Program-made: the position numbers and the translations under genes
Notes under the pieces: model-generated
The model's input: only the letters and a program-made list of their open reading frames with translations
Told to the model about the DNA's origin: nothing
Databases searched by the model: none
Assembly: GCF_001026695.1 (NCBI RefSeq)
Contig: NZ_LDNB01000017.1
Location: 62,206-126,205, forward strand
From: Neobacillus vireti
GTDB lineage: Bacteria > Bacillota > Bacilli > Bacillales > Cytobacillaceae
DNA: 64,000 nt
Direction of reading: 5' to 3'
Part shown: piece by piece, positions 9,119-17,656 of the stretch
How the letters are laid out: each line of letters starts with the position of its first letter
Position numbering within the stretch: the stretch's first letter is position 1

Positions 9119-9163
9119 AGTGCCAGGAACTTGCAAACAAACGAAAGGTTCCTAGCACTTTTT
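9119..9163. terminator. Bidirectional terminator
   Basis: AGTGCCAGGAAC pairs with GGTTCCTAGCACT, flanked by A-run on the left and T-run on the right, between convergent genes. The arm sequence is related to the dispersed GTGCC(A/T)GGCAC palindromes seen elsewhere in the window. Confidence 0.85.
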
Positions 9164-9164
9164 C

Positions 9165-10307
9165 TTATTTAGCATAAAAGTTTTCTGTATAGTAGGGCTG
9201 TGATTGATCATTAAAGGCAACGCCTACGCCTAAATACTTATATCCATCGCGCAATATATTTTCCCGGTGGCCAAGTGAGTTCATTAAACCTTCATGGGCA
9301 AAGATGCTGCTAAATTGTCCATAAGCCAGGTTTTCCCCGGCCAAGTGAAAGATGATATGATCCTCTTTCATTCGGTCAAATGGTGATTGACCTTTACGGT
9401 TAGTATGATCAAAATACTGATTGACTGCCATATCCGTGCTATGTTTACGGGCTGTTTCTTTGACATCGTTATCCCATGTTAGGATTGGGAGCCCGTGTTC
9501 AACGCGTGAAGCATTCGTTAAATCGAATAACTGGTATTCAAATCCTTCTTTCAAATCCGGACTTGCCTCGGTGTAAAGTTCGCGTTTCTTTTGTTCCGTG
9601 TCTTTATTGATCAATTGCATCGCTGTAACCGTATTGTTCTCGTGTTTATCGTAAAAAATAGTTACATAAACGCCATCAAGCAAGAACACATCATTGTCGC
9701 TATTTTCCTGTAATTGATAGATCATCAGACCTTTTTGAATTTTGGTAAGTGGTTCCCCCAAGGTAGCTCGAACACTTTCTTTCGAGCTACCTAACTTAAT
9801 TCCATTGGCAGACGCTATTAAATCCTGGTTTGTGTAAAGACCTGCTGCTTTATTTTTTTCATCATACATGATCATAAAAAAATCTCGGTAGTTGTCGTGG
9901 TAGGCATACCATTTAGCCCCATATTCGTTAAGGGAAGCACGGTTTGCCTGACCTAAATTGTGTTCAATATTTTCAATAGTCTCTCCAAGTTCAACATTAT
10001 GAATAGAAAAGACTTGCTCAACCGGTGTTTTTAACGCTAATTTTTCTCTATCTGCCGGTTTTTCCTTTTGTTGTGACTGCGGTAAATCTTTTAACTTAAG
10101 ATAAAGCTGTTCCCATAATTGTTGAATTTTTCCAGATAAAGTATTAATTGCAGCTAGAACTTCCGGGTTATCTTTGACATCATTTATTTTAGCTTCAACG
10201 TGTCCAATTGCCGGTCCGTATTCGGAGTTTTCTATCTTTTGTTTAATAAAAGGTCCAGAAACATATAATATAAACAATAATGCTAGTATTGAAAAAAAAC
10301 GCATCAT
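9165..10307 (-). CDS. CAP-domain secreted/membrane-anchored protein with CAP-associated N-terminal domain
   Basis: A 380-residue protein. An N-terminal hydrophobic segment (MRFFSILALLFILYVSGPF) is a signal anchor; a linker is followed by a CAP-associated domain (about residues 105-235, with 'GLYTNQDLIASANGIKLG') and a C-terminal CAP/SCP domain (about 255-380) with the HSTDMAVNQYFDHTN, HLAGENLAYG and LMNSLGHRENIL motifs. Bacillus relatives (YkwD, YlbC) are extracytoplasmic and of unknown activity. The start is the ATG ending at 10307, eight bases after GGAGG; twelve more upstream codons are open but lack a ribosome site. Confidence 0.88.
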   Translation of the reverse strand: MMRFFSILALLFILYVSGPFIKQKIENSEYGPAIGHVEAKINDVKDNPEVLAAINTLSGKIQQLWEQLYLKLKDLPQSQQKEKPADREKLALKTPVEQVFSIHNVELGETIENIEHNLGQANRASLNEYGAKWYAYHDNYRDFFMIMYDEKNKAAGLYTNQDLIASANGIKLGSSKESVRATLGEPLTKIQKGLMIYQLQENSDNDVFLLDGVYVTIFYDKHENNTVTAMQLINKDTEQKKRELYTEASPDLKEGFEYQLFDLTNASRVEHGLPILTWDNDVKETARKHSTDMAVNQYFDHTNRKGQSPFDRMKEDHIIFHLAGENLAYGQFSSIFAHEGLMNSLGHRENILRDGYKYLGVGVAFNDQSQPYYTENFYAK

Positions 10308-10481
10308 AATCGTTTCCTCCATTTCTATTAGAATTGTAACCAATCTAGTTAAAATGTATAAGCAATTTGCTTATGATGAATATAAAAAGAGCTGATGAGT
10401 CATTTTTTTCGCGAAGAAAATTGGTTTATTATATGATGAAGTTGAAAAGAGGAGTCTATTATACATGGGAATAGGTGTACT

Positions 10482-11600
10482 ATGCAAAAAATAATCATTA
10501 TTGGAGCAGGAATTCTCGGTGCATCAACGGCCTATCATCTTGCAAAACAAAATGCTGAGGTATTCTTAGTGGATCGCGAGGACACAGGACAGGCAACAGA
10601 CGCAGCAGCCGGGATTGTTTGTCCATGGCTTTCGCAGCGGCGCAATCAAGCGTGGTACAGGTTAGCAAAAGGCGGGGCTCGTTACTATCCGGAATTAATT
10701 GCGCAATTAGAAGCAAACGGAGAACAAGATACAGGTTATAAGCGGGTAGGGGCGTTAAGCCTTCACACTGATATTCATAAACTAGAACAAATGGCGAAAC
10801 GAGCACAAAAACGCCGGGAGGATGCACCTGAAATTGGCGAGATTAAGATTTTATCGCCTTTAGAAACAAAAGAACTTTTTCCACCGTTATCAGAGGAATT
10901 TGGTTCGGTTTACGTTAGCGGCGGTGCACGCGTAAATGGAAGGGCTTTATGTAAAGCATTGATTCGCGATTCAATAAAGCAAGGGATTACTTTTCTGAAA
11001 GGGAATGCTTCCCTTGTGTTTAGCCAAAATCGTGTTATTGGAATTAAACTTGAGGATAAAACCATGTTTGCTGATCAGGTGATTGTTACAGGAGGGGCAT
11101 GGGCAAATGAACTTCTCCAGCCTTTAGGTGTTGATTTTTTAATAAAACCGCAAAAAGCGCAAATCGTTCACCTGGAAATACCTGAGACAGATACTGCCTC
11201 TTGGCCGGTTGTCATGCCGCCCAATAACCAATATCTGCTCACACTTGACAATGGCCGTGTAATCGTCGGTTCAACACACGAAAACGAAGCCGGGTTTGAT
11301 CCCCGCGTAACCGCTGGCAGAGTGAATGAGATTTTAGGCAAAGTATTAGAGACTGCTCCTGGTCTTACGAATAGCACTTTTGTTGAAACACGGGTAGGTT
11401 TCCGGCCGGTTGCACCGGGTTTTCTTCCAGTGGCAGGAGCTTTGCCAAATTATGACGGGATTTTTATAGCAAATGGATTGGGGGCATCTGGACTAACAAG
11501 TGGGCCATATCTCGGCGCAGAACTGGCCAAACTAGTGTTAGGAAAAGAAACAGAAATTGACTTTAGTAGCTATGATGTCGCTGGAGCGCTAAGGGCTTAA
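10482..11600 (+). CDS. DadA-like FAD-dependent amino acid oxidoreductase
   Basis: A 372-residue DAO-family flavoprotein with the N-terminal Rossmann motif IIIIGAGILGASTAYHLA and the C-terminal FAD contact GIFIANGLGASGLTSGP. The substrate region (RVGFRPVAPGFLPVAG) matches D-amino acid dehydrogenase/glycine oxidase-like proteins, which oxidise D-amino acids or secondary amines. No membrane segment or partner subunit is visible. AATAGGTG precedes ATG 10482. It stands alone; the exact amine cannot be predicted. Confidence 0.85.
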   Translation: MQKIIIIGAGILGASTAYHLAKQNAEVFLVDREDTGQATDAAAGIVCPWLSQRRNQAWYRLAKGGARYYPELIAQLEANGEQDTGYKRVGALSLHTDIHKLEQMAKRAQKRREDAPEIGEIKILSPLETKELFPPLSEEFGSVYVSGGARVNGRALCKALIRDSIKQGITFLKGNASLVFSQNRVIGIKLEDKTMFADQVIVTGGAWANELLQPLGVDFLIKPQKAQIVHLEIPETDTASWPVVMPPNNQYLLTLDNGRVIVGSTHENEAGFDPRVTAGRVNEILGKVLETAPGLTNSTFVETRVGFRPVAPGFLPVAGALPNYDGIFIANGLGASGLTSGPYLGAELAKLVLGKETEIDFSSYDVAGALRA

Positions 11601-11806
11601 TATCTTAGAAGAGGTGATAATTTTTATCAATTATTGGTCCACTGCATTCAGAATGGTGGGCTTTTTCCCGTTAAATGACAAAAACTTAAATAATTTACGA
11701 ACGCAATTTTAAAAAAATGCCGAGAGAATAAAAACAAATATTCAAGCTCGTATAGTAAAATTAGGATTAAGATCCAGAGGTTGCAGTTTTGAAGGGAGCG
11801 GGAATA

Positions 11807-12853
11807 ATGAGCGATAAAAATAGTTTACTAGAAGCGTTTAAACAGACAAAATATCAAGTGAATGGCCATGGTGCTAGAAATGTTCAGGTTCTAAAAGATG
11901 TATTCAACGACTTGGATGGTCAACTGGAAAGTGAGATGTATGGGAAGGGGAAAATAATTGAAGAATTCCAGGAGAAAATGGCCGCAATTTTAGGAAAAGA
12001 CTCGGCGGTGTTTTTTCCGAGCGGGACGATGGCCCAGCAAATCGCCCTGCGCATTTGGTGTGATCATAAAGGGATAAAAAAGGTAGCATATCACCCGTTG
12101 AGCCATTTGGAGATTCATGAGGAAGATGGGTTAAAAGAATTGCATCAAATAGAATCCATTTTAATGGCAGATAAAAACAGAGTGATTGAATATGAAGACG
12201 TGAGGGGAATGGAGGAAGAAGTCGCCTGTCTATTGCTGGAATTGCCGCAACGGGAGATTGGCGGTCAGCTCCCTGAATATAAAACGCTTGAAGCAATCGC
12301 CGCTTATTGTAAAGAAAAAGGCATTATATTACATTTGGACGGTGCGCGCCTCTTTGAAATCCTGCCGTATTACGAAAAGTCGGCCGCTGAGATTTGCAGT
12401 TTATTTGATAGTGTCTATATTTCTTTTTATAAAGGTATCGGCGGGATTGCTGGAGCCATTCTTGCGGGGGATGAAGCCTTTACTGAGAAATCAAAAGTAT
12501 GGAAACGACGCCATGGTGGAGATTTAATTAGTTTATATCCTTATTTCCTCAGTGCAGACTATTACTTTGAAAGACGGATTGGCAAAATGAAACAGTACTA
12601 TGAAGGAGCAAAAGAACTCGCTCAATTCTATAATCAATGTTATGCTGTTTCCACCAAACCACAGGTACCTGTCTCAAATATGTTTCATGTTCATTTTGAT
12701 GCACCAAAAGAGGAAATGGAACAAATTTTAACAGTAATCTGTCGGGAAACGGGCATCGGATTATCCAGCTATGTAAGAGAAGCGACAAATAATGCTAGTT
12801 TTTACGAAGTGAGCGTTGGTGATTTGTATGCGAATCTTCCACATGAACAATGA
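11807..12853 (+). CDS. Threonine aldolase/beta-eliminating lyase family protein, probably prematurely stopped
   Basis: A 348-residue PLP lyase-like protein. The cofactor aspartate lies in LHLDGARLFEIL and the Schiff-base lysine in SFYKGIGGIAG. It differs from the 1068 enzyme in having MYGKGKIIEEFQ and an FFPSGTMAQQIAL glycine-loop substitute, so substrate is uncertain. ATG 11807 follows GAAGGGAGCGGGAAT. The stop is TGA at 12851, but the same frame reads IEVFNLLDEKMKKR and stops at TAA 12896: this looks like the natural C-terminal helix of the family, so the TGA is probably a late nonsense mutation. Confidence 0.82.
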   Translation: MSDKNSLLEAFKQTKYQVNGHGARNVQVLKDVFNDLDGQLESEMYGKGKIIEEFQEKMAAILGKDSAVFFPSGTMAQQIALRIWCDHKGIKKVAYHPLSHLEIHEEDGLKELHQIESILMADKNRVIEYEDVRGMEEEVACLLLELPQREIGGQLPEYKTLEAIAAYCKEKGIILHLDGARLFEILPYYEKSAAEICSLFDSVYISFYKGIGGIAGAILAGDEAFTEKSKVWKRRHGGDLISLYPYFLSADYYFERRIGKMKQYYEGAKELAQFYNQCYAVSTKPQVPVSNMFHVHFDAPKEEMEQILTVICRETGIGLSSYVREATNNASFYEVSVGDLYANLPHEQ

Positions 12854-12925
12854 ATCGAAGTGTTTAATCTGCTAGATGAGAAGATGAAAAAACGATAAAA
12901 GTGTACGAAAGGTGGAGGTATAGTA

Positions 12926-13702
12926 ATGAAAAAGCTGCATTCACTATTTCATAAAAGAATTGGCATGCCAGAAAACGAAACCATTACCTTTGAAAAATTA
13001 GCTGACGTTCTTGAAAGGACAGCACAAACGATTCCATTCGAAAATTTAACGATTATTGAAAACAAAACCCGTGATATCACAAGAGAAAACTTGATAAACA
13101 AAATGTTAGAAAATAATGAAGGAGGACTTTGTTACGAATTAAATCCACTTTTCTATTTCTACCTGATAGAAAATGGCTTTAACGCAGCCTTAGCAACCGG
13201 GGTTGTATACAATCATGCTGCCCAAAACTATACAAAACTTGGAAGAACGCATGTAACGATTCTGATAAGACACGAGGAGCAAACATATTTGATTGATACA
13301 GGTTTTGGCAGCAATTTACCATTAAAGCCTGTTCCATTATCAGGTGAAACCATAGTATCTTATAATGGAGAATTTAGAATTAAGAAAGTAAATACTGAAC
13401 ATGGTGATTATGTCCTGGAAATGAGATTGAAGCATAAAGATACAAATTGGAAAATCGGCTATGCTTTTGATTCAAGGAAATCGATTACAAATATGCAGAA
13501 TTTGTATGAAATCCAAACAATTATCAAGGAACACCCAGTGTCTTCATTTAACAAAAATCCATTAATGACCCGGCTGACCGAAAAGGGAAATATCACATTA
13601 ACAAATACCACTTTTACACAATGGGCTGATGGAATGGTCTCAAAGGAGACCATTGATGAGGCGAAATTCAAAGAGCTGGCAAAACACCATTTTGGGATGT
13701 AA
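12926..13702 (+). CDS. nat: Arylamine N-acetyltransferase
   Basis: A 258-residue NAT. The catalytic triad is complete: C69 in GGLCYELNPLF, H109 in GRTHVTIL and D124 in IDTGFGSN. It transfers acetyl from acetyl-CoA to arylamines and hydrazines by a ping-pong mechanism in the cytosol and is usually a detoxification enzyme. GAAAGGTGGAGG lies upstream of ATG 12926. It ends convergently with the DUF2812 gene. A short decayed fragment of a second NAT-like sequence is found at 18677. Confidence 0.93.
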   Translation: MKKLHSLFHKRIGMPENETITFEKLADVLERTAQTIPFENLTIIENKTRDITRENLINKMLENNEGGLCYELNPLFYFYLIENGFNAALATGVVYNHAAQNYTKLGRTHVTILIRHEEQTYLIDTGFGSNLPLKPVPLSGETIVSYNGEFRIKKVNTEHGDYVLEMRLKHKDTNWKIGYAFDSRKSITNMQNLYEIQTIIKEHPVSSFNKNPLMTRLTEKGNITLTNTTFTQWADGMVSKETIDEAKFKELAKHHFGM

Positions 13703-13720
13703 ATACAATACAATTACCAA

Positions 13721-13769
13721 AAAGCGCCAGGGTCCATCGGAAAAATTGTATGGTGCCTGGCACTTTTTT
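13721..13769. terminator. Bidirectional terminator carrying the GGTGCCTGGCAC motif
   Basis: AGCGCCAGGGTCCA pairs imperfectly with TGGTGCCTGGCACT, followed by six T. It lies between the convergent NAT and DUF2812 genes. Its right arm is the core of the dispersed palindrome family. Confidence 0.8.
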
Positions 13770-13770
13770 C

Positions 13771-14322
13771 TTATTCTCTTATTTTCTTTTCATTTTCCAA
13801 TCTATCAATTTTCTTTCGTAAAGGTATGACCAAAAATAAGAGAAGCAGTCCAACTAATGAAAATGAGACAATTGATAGATAGCTATTAATTGGTGGTCTG
13901 CCTGCGGAAGAGATCAAATTGCCCAAAAATAAATTGAGCAGTCCGATAAACATGTTTAATCCGATTACAAACCAGAATAATAGCATGATTCGCTTATAGT
14001 GCCTTAATTTGGAATCATTGTCGGAATAGATAGTAAATTCACCATCTGCCGCTTTTTTTCTGAAATAAACCCACCGATGATAAGAGGTTACAAGTTCTGC
14101 GCCCATTTCCTCCATAAATTGAATATACTCCTGACTTTCTAGATGTTCGACTGGGTGTTCTAGCAATTCAATCCTATAAATGTATTCCCCCTTAGGAGCA
14201 TCCTCAAATACATATTTATTAAAGGAATATTTTGTTAAAGATAGACCGGTTGCTGACATTTCATTTAAAAATTTTTCTTCCTTTTCAAAATCTACAAAGA
14301 TTTTTCTTATTACATGCTTCAT
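13771..14322 (-). CDS. DUF2812 membrane protein
   Basis: A 183-residue protein with the DUF2812 domain (KIFVDFEKEEKFLNEMSATG..L, then a YIYRIELLEH segment) in the first 110 residues, and two C-terminal membrane helices (LLFWFVIGLNMFIGLLNLF and IVSFSLVGLLLLFLVIPL). Such proteins are almost always co-encoded with a PadR repressor, as here: the start overlaps the ribosome-site region of the upstream padR-like stop. GGAGG sits nine bases before the ATG at 14322. The pair is probably an envelope or drug-stress module; the inducer is unknown. Confidence 0.87.
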   Translation of the reverse strand: MKHVIRKIFVDFEKEEKFLNEMSATGLSLTKYSFNKYVFEDAPKGEYIYRIELLEHPVEHLESQEYIQFMEEMGAELVTSYHRWVYFRKKAADGEFTIYSDNDSKLRHYKRIMLLFWFVIGLNMFIGLLNLFLGNLISSAGRPPINSYLSIVSFSLVGLLLLFLVIPLRKKIDRLENEKKIRE

Positions 14323-14327
14323 TACAA

Positions 14328-14651
14328 TCAACCTCCAGCAATGTCATCGCCATTTTTAATTAGTTCATTTAGCCGCAATAACTCAAGCTTAATGATCTCT
14401 TTTCCCACTTCAGTAATTTGATATTCCTTTTTACGCGATTTTTCTTCAGTTACTGCTACAGGGTGTATCCAGCCTTTTTCCAGTAAAGTATTAATCGCAC
14501 CATACATAGTGCCTGCTCCAAGTGATACACGTCCATTACTTAATTCTTTAATGTTTTGCATGATGCCATAGCCATGCATCGGCTTATAAAGGGACAATAG
14601 AATATAATAAACTGCTTCTGTCAATGCACTGTGTTCCATTTTTTCAGCCAT
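14328..14651 (-). CDS. PadR family transcriptional regulator
   Basis: A 107-residue PadR repressor: winged helix with LTEAVYYILLSLYKPMHGYGIMQNI, LGAGTMYGAINTLLEKGWI and the EYQITEVGKEI wing. It lacks the long C-terminal domain of large PadR proteins. GGGGTGAG precedes ATG 14651. It is the first gene of a two-gene operon with DUF2812 and probably represses its own promoter through the palindromes at 14679-14721. Confidence 0.9.
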   Translation of the reverse strand: MAEKMEHSALTEAVYYILLSLYKPMHGYGIMQNIKELSNGRVSLGAGTMYGAINTLLEKGWIHPVAVTEEKSRKKEYQITEVGKEIIKLELLRLNELIKNGDDIAGG

Positions 14652-14678
14652 TTACTCACCCCTAAACTATTACGTTTG

Positions 14679-14721
14679 ACGATATATCGTTCGCAGTTAT
14701 ATTATATCGGCTACTGATATA
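14679..14721 (-). promoter_or_regulatory. Putative PadR operator pair
   Basis: A perfect 12-bp palindrome ACGATATATCGT (14679-14690) is followed by TATATC-N7-GATATA (14703-14721). PadR sites are usually dyads in AT-rich context over the promoter; both lie just upstream of the padR start. Operator assignment is inference. Confidence 0.6.
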
Positions 14722-14889
14722 AATATCAACAATTGATTCAATTTTTTTCATTGAGGGTCTAACGGGTTTTTAGATTGATAATCAGGTGAGAAGTTTAAAA
14801 AGAAATAATTTGTAAAAATTTAATCACATATTCTAACTTTCATCATATATTAACTTCTGTGTGAGAAATATTAGGAAAGAAGGATGAAT

Positions 14890-15027
14890 ATGAATAACAT
14901 TCAAATCATTACCACAGGGAAAAATGAGTACAAAGATGGAGAAAGTGGCTATAAAATTATTGAATTTAATGTATCAGACCCTGCCGAAAATTTATATGCA
15001 GTAGTTACTCCTGTCAAAAAACAATAA
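14890..15027 (+). CDS. Hypothetical 45-residue protein
   Basis: A short gene encoding MNNIQIITTGKNEYKDGESG followed by YKIIEFNVSDPAENLYAVV and a basic tail. GAAAGAAGG stands six bases before ATG 14890, and a strong terminator follows ten bases after the stop, so it looks like a real monocistronic small gene. No family recognised; no membrane segment. Confidence 0.6.
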   Translation: MNNIQIITTGKNEYKDGESGYKIIEFNVSDPAENLYAVVTPVKKQ

Positions 15028-15036
15028 AAGAAAAAG

Positions 15037-15080
15037 AAAAACTATCTTTTTTGTAAGTTACATAGAAAGATAGTTTTTTT
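15037..15080 (+). terminator. Intrinsic terminator
   Basis: AAAACTATCTTTT pairs with AAAGATAGTTTTTTT around a 15-base loop. Confidence 0.8.
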
Positions 15081-15272
15081 CTATTTAAAGTGAGGGGGAC
15101 AGTCTCCCGGCGGACTAAAGCTTTATCCACCGATAGATTGTCCAATTTTACATTAAAAAACCTCCATTTTATTGATGGAGGCGGGGTGTGTTAATCAGTT
15201 CTGGAATATTAGCTGATTCCATAAAGATATCTTTGATAGTTCAATTTAGGGTTTGATCTCGATGGCTCAAAA

Positions 15273-15632
15273 TTAATAGCCAACTTCGACCGACGCAACA
15301 ACTATGTACATCAGATCATTTTTGTCACCCTTATCCTCGAGGACAATTCCGCTGGTGGTCTTCATTCCTCCATCCATTATTTCCACAGTGACTATCCCAT
15401 ATGGTAAGGCATCTTTGACAGCGTTAATATCGAGTTTTTCTTTATCACAAGGAACTGCAAGCTTCACGTTTACCCTCATATTATCTAAGTTGTTATCAGG
15501 GAGCACAGAACGAATACCTGGCATCGAATTATAGTGAATTGCATTTTTTACAGCACGAACTGCGGCAGACGTAATATCTTGACCATGTACATCTATCCCC
15601 ATCCCGGTTTCTATAAACATTAATTTTTCCAT
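15273..15632 (-). CDS. Lin0512 family protein
   Basis: A 119-residue cytosolic protein matching the Lin0512 family: opening MEKLMFIETGMGIDVHGQD, DITSAAVRAVKNAI, an IHYNSMPGIRSVLPDN segment and a VASVEVGY end. The family is conserved in Firmicutes and archaea with no known function. AGAAGG lies about eleven bases before the ATG. The gene is isolated. Confidence is in the family, not in any activity. Confidence 0.85.
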   Translation of the reverse strand: MEKLMFIETGMGIDVHGQDITSAAVRAVKNAIHYNSMPGIRSVLPDNNLDNMRVNVKLAVPCDKEKLDINAVKDALPYGIVTVEIMDGGMKTTSGIVLEDKGDKNDLMYIVVASVEVGY

Positions 15633-15943
15633 AATAGACTCAACCTTCTTTCGATTTCCTTTTCCACTCTATTTTATCGTATTTAATTATTAATGTTAAA
15701 TAATCGGAGTAAGGGTTATGTAGGATGAGGAAGGATATAGCGATAAAGGTACGCATATCATTGATAATTTCTCGAGTTTGAATGTCATTCCAATATACAG
15801 CATAATACACCGTTTTTTGGGCTTTGTGTGCCCTGGAATTCAATGATAAGCTTAGAACTATGCAAAAGAACACTTCGCCATATGGAAAAAACTGAAAGGA
15901 ATGATTTGTTATCGATCATTTACAATTAAGTTATACGTGCGAG

Positions 15944-16114
15944 ATGGAAAAAGCGATGCATTGTGCTCATGGTGTAGGTTATGAAGAGTACATGAGACAT
16001 CATTCAGTAAGAATGAGAGTCGAAAAAAGTCGTGAAAAGGATTATAATTTGTGTCGCAGAATGGTTGCTGATTTAGACCGTCTTGTTCATTATAATAATC
16101 GCTTAACGACATGA
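15944..16114 (+). CDS. Hypothetical 56-residue protein, possibly a gene remnant
   Basis: Encodes MEKAMHCAHGVGYEEYMRHH and ends RRMVADLDRLVHYNNRLTT. It has plausible coding composition and is followed immediately by a strong terminator, but there is no clear ribosome site and sense codons continue upstream of the ATG to a stop at about 15900, so its 5' end may be lost. No family recognised. Confidence 0.4.
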   Translation: MEKAMHCAHGVGYEEYMRHHSVRMRVEKSREKDYNLCRRMVADLDRLVHYNNRLTT

Positions 16115-16116
16115 AT

Positions 16117-16151
16117 AAAAAGGGAAACCAATGACTGGTTTCCCTTTTTAT
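16117..16151 (+). terminator. Intrinsic terminator
   Basis: AAAAAGGGAAACCA pairs with TGGTTTCCCTTTTT around a short loop; perfect stem. It can act in either direction. Confidence 0.85.
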
Positions 16152-16157
16152 CATACT

Positions 16158-16345
16158 TTAACCCTTAAAATCTGGGCCAACTTCGCTTGATCAAACCCTA
16201 GGATAACTTCTTCGCTTTTTTGTCTTTGATTATGGTTGCTGGCGTAGCAGCTGCAACTAGTTCAATATGTTCTTGCAGATATTGATCGTCTTTTCGTATG
16301 TCTCTTTCTTCAAACTCAATCCCATTTTCTTTTAACCATTTCCTC
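16158..16345 (-). pseudogene. Glutaredoxin-like fragment, 5' truncated and frameshifted (copy 1)
   Basis: About 188 bp nearly identical to 17276-17468. Translated, it reads RKWLKENGIEFEERDIRKDD then an AAATPATIIKD segment, then a one-base deletion (relative to copy 2) in the 'GAAAATAGC' region shifts the frame to an early stop. The N-terminal beta strand and the CPPC active site are absent: similarity ends at GAGGAAATGG. It cannot make a working glutaredoxin. It lies upstream of the potassium channel gene. Confidence 0.8.
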
Positions 16346-16410
16346 GAAAAACTATAAAAATTATGGAATTATGATACTATCAAATTATATTAATTAACAA
16401 GTATTATGCT

Positions 16411-16458
16411 GCATCGGACCAAAGTTTTTACGCACCAGGGGGCTGACCTCATTTTCAG
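16411..16458. repeat. Degenerate dispersed palindrome (half element)
   Basis: GCATCGGACC, a TTTTTACGCACC spacer and GGGGGCTGACC correspond to the right half of the dispersed palindrome family. It lies in the leader of the potassium channel gene. Confidence 0.5.
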
Positions 16459-16485
16459 TGAAACAAGAGTTAGAAGGTGAAAAAG

Positions 16486-17196
16486 TTGCAAAGAAAGATT
16501 GGTTTTATTTATGAATTAATTTTAGCAGGAATAATTATTTATTCGTTAATGGTTGATTTGCCCAAAAGAGAAGATTTTGTTTTAGGCTGGATGGTGTGGG
16601 GGCTTTTTGCCGCTGATTATGTGATTCGTTTTTTCCTAAGCAAGCGTAAATGGGAATTTGTCAAAAGTCACCCGATTGAGCTCCTTGCACTCATCCCTTT
16701 CGATCATCTATTTAGAACCATCCGTTTAATTCGCTTAGTTCGCTTAGTTAGGCTCATTCTCGTAGTAAAAAGAAATAATTCGATTTTAGATCTATTGATT
16801 GAAAAATATCGCTTAGATAAATTATTTGTAACAGTTATTGCTTTATTATTTATAACTGCGATTCCTATGACATGGATAGAACCAAGTTTTCATAGCTATG
16901 GAGATGCTTTATGGTGGACAGTGGTAACGACAACAACCGTTGGCTATGGAGATTTATATCCTGAAACAAATGTCGGGCGGATAATTGCTAGTATACTTAT
17001 GTTTGTTGGGATCGGGTTAATTGGGGTCGTAACCGGAACGGTGGCTTCGATATTTTCTAATAAAAAAGGGGACTTGCCTGAACGATTGAAATACGTAAGG
17101 GATAAGATTGATGATTATCCGTCGCTTACGGAACCAGAGCTTCTCGTCATGATTGAACAATTGAAAGCTTACCAAAAAGAACAAAGCAAAGAATGA
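16486..17196 (+). CDS. Voltage-gated-like potassium channel family protein
   Basis: A 236-residue membrane protein with Kv-like organisation: hydrophobic helices near residues 5-20 and 30-50, an S4-like helix with regularly spaced arginines (RTIRLIRLVRLVRLI), S5, a pore loop with the K+ selectivity filter TTVGYGD (V152-D156) and S6 (ILMFVGIGLIGVVTG). The short C-terminus ends in a charged helix and has no RCK domain. TTG 16486 is preferred because AGAAGG lies eight bases upstream; a GTG at 16477 overlaps that site. It is flanked by two broken copies of a glutaredoxin gene. Confidence 0.88.
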   Translation: MQRKIGFIYELILAGIIIYSLMVDLPKREDFVLGWMVWGLFAADYVIRFFLSKRKWEFVKSHPIELLALIPFDHLFRTIRLIRLVRLVRLILVVKRNNSILDLLIEKYRLDKLFVTVIALLFITAIPMTWIEPSFHSYGDALWWTVVTTTTVGYGDLYPETNVGRIIASILMFVGIGLIGVVTGTVASIFSNKKGDLPERLKYVRDKIDDYPSLTEPELLVMIEQLKAYQKEQSKE

Positions 17197-17234
17197 AACC
17201 CTATGATGGTGAAATATATAACTTGATTTTCAGG

Positions 17235-17273
17235 AAAAAAGCGGTCGAATGAATATCATAGTGACCGCTTTTT
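17235..17273. terminator. Bidirectional terminator
   Basis: AAAAAAGCGGTC pairs with GACCGCTTTTT, between the channel gene and the oppositely oriented glutaredoxin pseudogene. Confidence 0.85.
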
Positions 17274-17278
17274 ATACT

Positions 17279-17516
17279 TTATATCCCTAAGATCTGGGCC
17301 AATTTCGCTTGATCAAACCCTAGGATAACTTCTTCGCTATTTTCGTCTTTGATAATGGTTGCTGGCGTAGCAGCTGCACCTAGTTCAATAAGTTCTTGCA
17401 GATATTGATCGTCTTTTCGTATGTCTCTTTCTTCAAACTCAATCCCATTTTCTTTTAACCTTTTCCTCATGACATGGCGGGCACGTCACTTGTGAATAAA
17501 TAATCACTTTTTTCAT
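17279..17516 (-). pseudogene. Glutaredoxin family gene with N-terminal frameshift (copy 2)
   Basis: From ATG 17516 the frame reads MKKVIIYSQVTCPPCHEE, a normal glutaredoxin beta strand and CPPC active site, then runs out of frame to a stop. The rest of the protein (RKRLKENGIEFEERDIRKDD..., AAATPATIIKD, VILGFDQAKLAQILGI) continues in another frame from about 17470. An indel just after CPPCH explains this. The C-terminal part could only be translated from ATG 17470 without the active site. Unless the indel is a sequencing error, the gene is dead. Confidence 0.78.
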
Positions 17517-17656
17517 TAAATTACCTCCACTTCATTAATGTTATTGTACAATGAATCCTGGTTTCATGGGTACAATTAAATACTTTAGATTAATATTTTG
17601 TTAAGTAGTTGGTGATATTATTTTTAGATGTATTTATTGTGTAGGAGGGCGTTCAG

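Noticed and set aside
15093-15144. Possible further copy of the dispersed palindrome
   Set aside because: Only CTCCCGGCGGAC and a CTTTATCCACCG core resemble the family; arms do not pair well, so it is not listed as a copy.
15640-15873. Minus-strand 77-codon frame
   Set aside because: No ribosome site, no recognisable pattern; the sequence is AT-rich intergenic DNA.
15909-16154. Minus-strand 81-codon frame running through a terminator
   Set aside because: It lies antisense to the small 15944 frame and starts inside a hairpin; composition is not coding-like.
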